Source: Gulosibacter massiliensis (GTDB lineage: Bacteria > Actinomycetota > Actinomycetes > Actinomycetales > Microbacteriaceae). Taken from it: a stretch of 8,094 nt of DNA. The first letter of the stretch is position 1. Each line of letters opens with the position of its first letter. Shown piece after piece: positions 5,823 to 8,094 of the stretch. The translations under genes were made by a program, and so were the position numbers. The DNA is taken from positions 1 through 8,094 of the forward strand of contig CAMDKN010000056.1 of the NCBI GenBank assembly GCA_945901035.1, given 5' to 3'. The notes beneath the pieces were generated by a model that saw nothing but the letters and a program-made list of their open reading frames with translations, made no database searches and was not told the origin of the DNA.

Positions 5823-6367
5823 CAGTACCAGCCGTTCTTTTCGCTGTGCCCCCAGGCCTTGCACGGCGTGGAATAGCGTTCGGCAATATAGGTCAATCCC
5901 CACCGGATCTGTGTTTCAGGGTTCTCGCGCCAGTCTTTTCCCGCCGCGCGCATCTTGTTGCCCGGCAACGCCTGCGGAATTCCGTAGGCACCGCTCGACG
6001 GGTTTTTGGCGCGGAAATTCCATCTCGATTCGCGATTCCACAGATCCACGAGGCAGGTGAAATGTTGTTCACCCCAACCGCGCGATTCGACTTCGGCACG
6101 GGCGAATGCCTGCGCCGACTTGGCGTCGCGAGAACCTGCGACAAAAAAGCCAGAGGTCATCGACCACGAGTCTTTGGTGATTGAGTGTCGTTCGGCGTCG
6201 TCATCGAGAGTGGTGAACGCCTGCGAGGCGGTGAGTGTTCCACCCCGCGCGTACCCGAAGTCATAGGTCGTGAACGGTGCGATGATCGGACCGAACAACA
6301 GCACCGCGACACCCGCCAGCGCAGCACCGGCGATTCCGGGTCGCGCGCGCGAATGCGGCGAGGACAC
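5822..6367 (-). CDS. Exported lytic transglycosylase-like protein (SLT fold)
   Basis: A 181-aa protein with a basic start and one hydrophobic segment (about 11-32), a signal peptide or membrane anchor without a clear cleavage site. A linker (about 40-95) follows, then a compact C-terminal lysozyme-like domain (about 100-181): CLVDLWNRESRWNFRA (105-120) with the probable catalytic Glu113, NPSSGAYGIPQALPG (122-136), and TQIRWGLTYIAERY (152-165). C105 and C169 are placed to form a disulfide. It ends in GHSEKNGWY, typical of small actinobacterial transglycosylase domains. It would cleave peptidoglycan glycan strands outside the membrane. The GTG start lies two bases after the TAG of the DivIVA-motif gene with no clear Shine-Dalgarno, suggesting coupled translation. 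Its position after a DivIVA-motif gene suggests, without proving, a role at sites of wall growth or septation. Confidence 0.9.
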   Translation of the reverse strand: MSSPHSRARPGIAGAALAGVAVLLFGPIIAPFTTYDFGYARGGTLTASQAFTTLDDDAERHSITKDSWSMTSGFFVAGSRDAKSAQAFARAEVESRGWGEQHFTCLVDLWNRESRWNFRAKNPSSGAYGIPQALPGNKMRAAGKDWRENPETQIRWGLTYIAERYSTPCKAWGHSEKNGWY

Positions 6368-6369
6368 CG

Positions 6370-6897
6370 CTACCGCGCTGCGAGCATAACCCGCAGGAGC
6401 TCATCGAGGACGAAGTCGACCTGAGCCTCGTCATACCCGCCGAGTTGGGGACGAAAGGAGACGGCCCGAACATCGTTACGTTCGAGCAGTCCACCGTCGT
6501 TGTAAAAAGCACGGACTGTGTCCGCAAATTTGTCGACGTCCGCCCGGTGGTAGCCGTAGCTGAACAGCGGTGCACCGCGAAACCGTTTGCGAGGTGCACG
6601 GGCGACTCGATTGAGCACCTCCTGAGCGACTGCCCGCGCCTCCGCGGTCGCTCCCTCGACTCCCAGAGTGTTGATGAGCTCGCGGCGTTCGTGGTCGGCG
6701 ACGGTGTCTTCCAGTCGTTCGAGCGCGGCATCCACATCAGCGATGGAATATCCGCCCTTGTTGATGGGGAACGACGCCCACCGGATGTCCGAACTTTTCA
6801 GTGACGAGTCGCCGGCTTGAGCACGAGCGATGAACGCGTCGACAGCGGTGGCGTTGTAGCCGCGGGCGGGGGAAGAAACGAGGGGAAAGGTGCTCAC
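6370..6897 (-). CDS. Protein with four DivIVA-type motifs
   Basis: A 175-aa soluble protein without membrane helices. It contains four short segments with the DivIVA-like pattern GY....VD: ARGYNATAVDAFI (11-23), GGYSIADVDAALERL (48-62), YGYHRADVDKFADTV (114-128) and GGYDEAQVDFVLDEL (153-167). They form two copies of a two-motif unit: the spacer DIRWASFPINKGGY (37-50) matches DVRAVSFRPQLGGY (142-155). Unlike true DivIVA, it lacks a long coiled coil. Proteins of this sort are known next to cdsA in Microbacteriaceae and are annotated DivIVA-domain; their job is not known to me. Membrane or polar targeting is an inference. The GTG at 6897 lies 14 bases after the cdsA stop; the best Shine-Dalgarno-like bases (GGGG, 6902-6899) sit very close to it, so initiation may depend on coupling. 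Confidence 0.85.
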   Translation of the reverse strand: MSTFPLVSSPARGYNATAVDAFIARAQAGDSSLKSSDIRWASFPINKGGYSIADVDAALERLEDTVADHERRELINTLGVEGATAEARAVAQEVLNRVARAPRKRFRGAPLFSYGYHRADVDKFADTVRAFYNDGGLLERNDVRAVSFRPQLGGYDEAQVDFVLDELLRVMLAAR

Positions 6898-6911
6898 ACC
6901 CCTATTCTGCC

Positions 6912-7772
6912 CTAGGAAAAGAATAAGGCGAAAACCGACGCGACAAACATGGAGGGAAGGACGGAATCCAGTCGATCAAGGAACCCGCCGTGACCGGGCA
7001 ACAGGTGGGACGCGTCCTTTGTTCCGAGTTCGCGCTTGATCAACGATTCGATCAAGTCGCCGGTCGTAGCGGTGCCCACGATAAGCAGTGCGAAAACCGC
7101 ACCCCACCACCAGTCGAACTGCAACATGGTGTTCGCGAGAATGATTCCAGCGGCGAGGGCGAACACAACGGAACCCGCAAAACCCTCCCACGTCTTTTTC
7201 GGACTGATTTTCGGAGCCATGGGGGTTTTCCCGACGAGAAGCCCGGTGGCAAACGCCCCGGTGTCGACACTCGCGATGATGATCATCGTGCCGAGCGTCC
7301 ACCATTCGCCTCCGTCGCGGGCCGTCAAAAGGAGAGTGAAGGACGCGAGGAAAGGAACGTAAGCGAGAGTGAACGCCGACATGATCATGTCGCGGTCGGT
7401 CACTCCCGAGCGCGACATCCCGCGTTGGATGGCGTGCCAGACAATGGTGAACCCGATACCCGCCGCGAGCGTGAGCAGTTGGCCGAGCGCGCCGAAGTAA
7501 AAGGTGGCGGGAACCATCGCGAGAGCTGCGATGAGAATCGGAATGCGCGGGACATGGCGCTTTTCGGTTCGCGAAATAGTGGCGAGTTCCCAGGTTCCGA
7601 AGCCGATAAAAACGCCAAGGAACAGCAGGAAAAACTGCTTGTCAAAGATCAGGCTAAATACGAATACAACACCGAGCAAACTGCCAATGGTGACCGCCAG
7701 CAAAACGTTTCGGCCGCCGCGGGTCTCCACCGGAGCTCCAGCGACGTGATGGGGTTTCTCGATACCGGCCAT
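6912..7772 (-). CDS. cdsA: Phosphatidate cytidylyltransferase (CDP-diglyceride synthase)
   Basis: Makes CDP-diacylglycerol from phosphatidic acid and CTP in the cytoplasmic membrane, the entry step to phosphatidylglycerol, cardiolipin and phosphatidylinositol. The 286-aa length is usual. A hydrophilic N-terminus (1-21) precedes about eight membrane segments. Key motifs are SVDTGAFATG (168-177, metal-binding Asp), SPKKTWEG (190-197), and the signature starting SLIKRELGTKDASHLLPGHG (243-262) and ending GFLDRLDS (263-270), which fits the CDS family pattern with every expected K, D, H, G and D-R-x-D in place. The start ATG at 7772 overlaps the frr stop as TGATG, with GAGG just upstream. The order frr-cdsA is common in many bacteria and places lipid synthesis beside translation genes. 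Confidence 0.97.
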   Translation of the reverse strand: MAGIEKPHHVAGAPVETRGGRNVLLAVTIGSLLGVVFVFSLIFDKQFFLLFLGVFIGFGTWELATISRTEKRHVPRIPILIAALAMVPATFYFGALGQLLTLAAGIGFTIVWHAIQRGMSRSGVTDRDMIMSAFTLAYVPFLASFTLLLTARDGGEWWTLGTMIIIASVDTGAFATGLLVGKTPMAPKISPKKTWEGFAGSVVFALAAGIILANTMLQFDWWWGAVFALLIVGTATTGDLIESLIKRELGTKDASHLLPGHGGFLDRLDSVLPSMFVASVFALFFS

Positions 7773-8094
7773 CAGACCTCGAGGAGTTCGGCTTCCTTCT
7801 TTTTCAACGCGTCATCAATCGCATCAATGTGGGACTTGGTGAGCGCTTCGATTTCTTTCTCGGCGCGGGCCATGTCGTCTTCGCCAACGTCGGATTTCAA
7901 AGACTCGATGTCGGAAATACCCTTGCGGCGAATGTTGCGCACCGCCACCCGACCGTCTTCAGCCTTGGCCTTCACAATTTTGACGTATTCCTTGCGCCGT
8001 TCCTCGGTCATTTCGGGCATTGTCACTCGAACCAGGTTCCCGTCATTGGTCGGCGTCGCACCGAGGTTGGGAAAGTTCACAATCGCCCGTTCGA
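7772..8094 (-). CDS. frr: Ribosome recycling factor, C-terminal part (5' end outside window)
   Basis: RRF, with EF-G, splits the post-termination ribosome. The window holds about the last 106 residues of a usual 185. The frame is open through the window edge; the visible part begins [19 protein letters not shown], which matches the central RRF region, followed by [19 protein letters not shown], the family's most conserved stretch, and [15 protein letters not shown], the helix rich in Arg that contacts rRNA. The GTG at 8080 is an internal valine, not a start. The stop overlaps the cdsA start (TGATG), so the two genes are translationally linked. pyrH is expected upstream, outside the window, from general knowledge of this locus. 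Confidence 0.96.
   Translation of the reverse strand, partial: ERAIVNFPNLGATPTNDGNLVRVTMPEMTEERRKEYVKIVKAKAEDGRVAVRNIRRKGISDIESLKSDVGEDDMARAEKEIEALTKSHIDAIDDALKKKEAELLEV

Noticed and set aside
5541..5903. Longer version of the CPGC protein starting at an upstream ATG
   Set aside because: The extra 27 residues lie wholly within the transglycosylase gene. The TGATG overlap and the basic MGRRNRP start favour the ATG at 5822.
6898..6911. Possible promoter or leaderless start between cdsA and the DivIVA-motif gene
   Set aside because: Only 14 bases separate the genes and no -10/-35 pair of the right spacing is convincing; co-transcription is simpler.

Overview
The window looks like a compact chromosome segment from an actinomycete, most likely of the Microbacteriaceae type. 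The reasons are the frr-cdsA pair followed by a DivIVA-motif gene, a small CPGC/HWH protein and a lytic transglycosylase of recognisably actinobacterial type, fairly high G+C with GTG starts, and almost no intergenic space. The family-level placement is an inference from gene content and remembered protein similarities. I see no mobile element, phage gene, CRISPR array, tRNA or rRNA, and no gene-free stretch longer than about 120 bases.

Right-hand block, minus strand, 8094 down to 4831: the 3' part of frr (ribosome recycling factor), cdsA (phosphatidate cytidylyltransferase), a protein with four DivIVA-type GY...VD motifs, an exported lytic transglycosylase, a small putative metal-binding protein with CPGC and HWH..C, and an alpha/beta hydrolase. 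Gaps are 0-14 bases, and three of the five junctions are TGATG stop/start overlaps, so this is probably one transcription unit. It combines translation recycling, phospholipid precursor synthesis and wall-related functions.

Central block, plus strand, 2673-4834: a long DivIVA/Wag31-like coiled-coil protein is coupled by ATGA to an eight-helix AI-2E/PerM-family membrane protein. This pair converges on the right-hand block, and the two stop codons share one CTAG palindrome.

Left-hand block, minus strand, 2554 down to 1: a two-helix membrane protein, a lipoprotein-like extracytoplasmic protein, and the first two thirds of a cysteine desulfurase-family PLP enzyme. It diverges from the coiled-coil gene across a 118-base region whose two TAAACT -10-like boxes lie in a 9-bp inverted repeat.

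The most notable feature is between the membrane protein and the lipoprotein. They lie in the same reading frame, separated by a single TGA. The 35 codons after the TGA encode a Pro/Arg-rich linker plus a hydrophobic segment ending in a lipobox, and contain no ATG, GTG or TTG before the last hydrophobic residues. Either a fused three-helix membrane protein is split by one stop (mutation, sequencing error or readthrough), or the lipoprotein starts at a GTGA overlap and a one-base frame change lies inside its signal peptide. No clearly new multi-gene system is evident otherwise.
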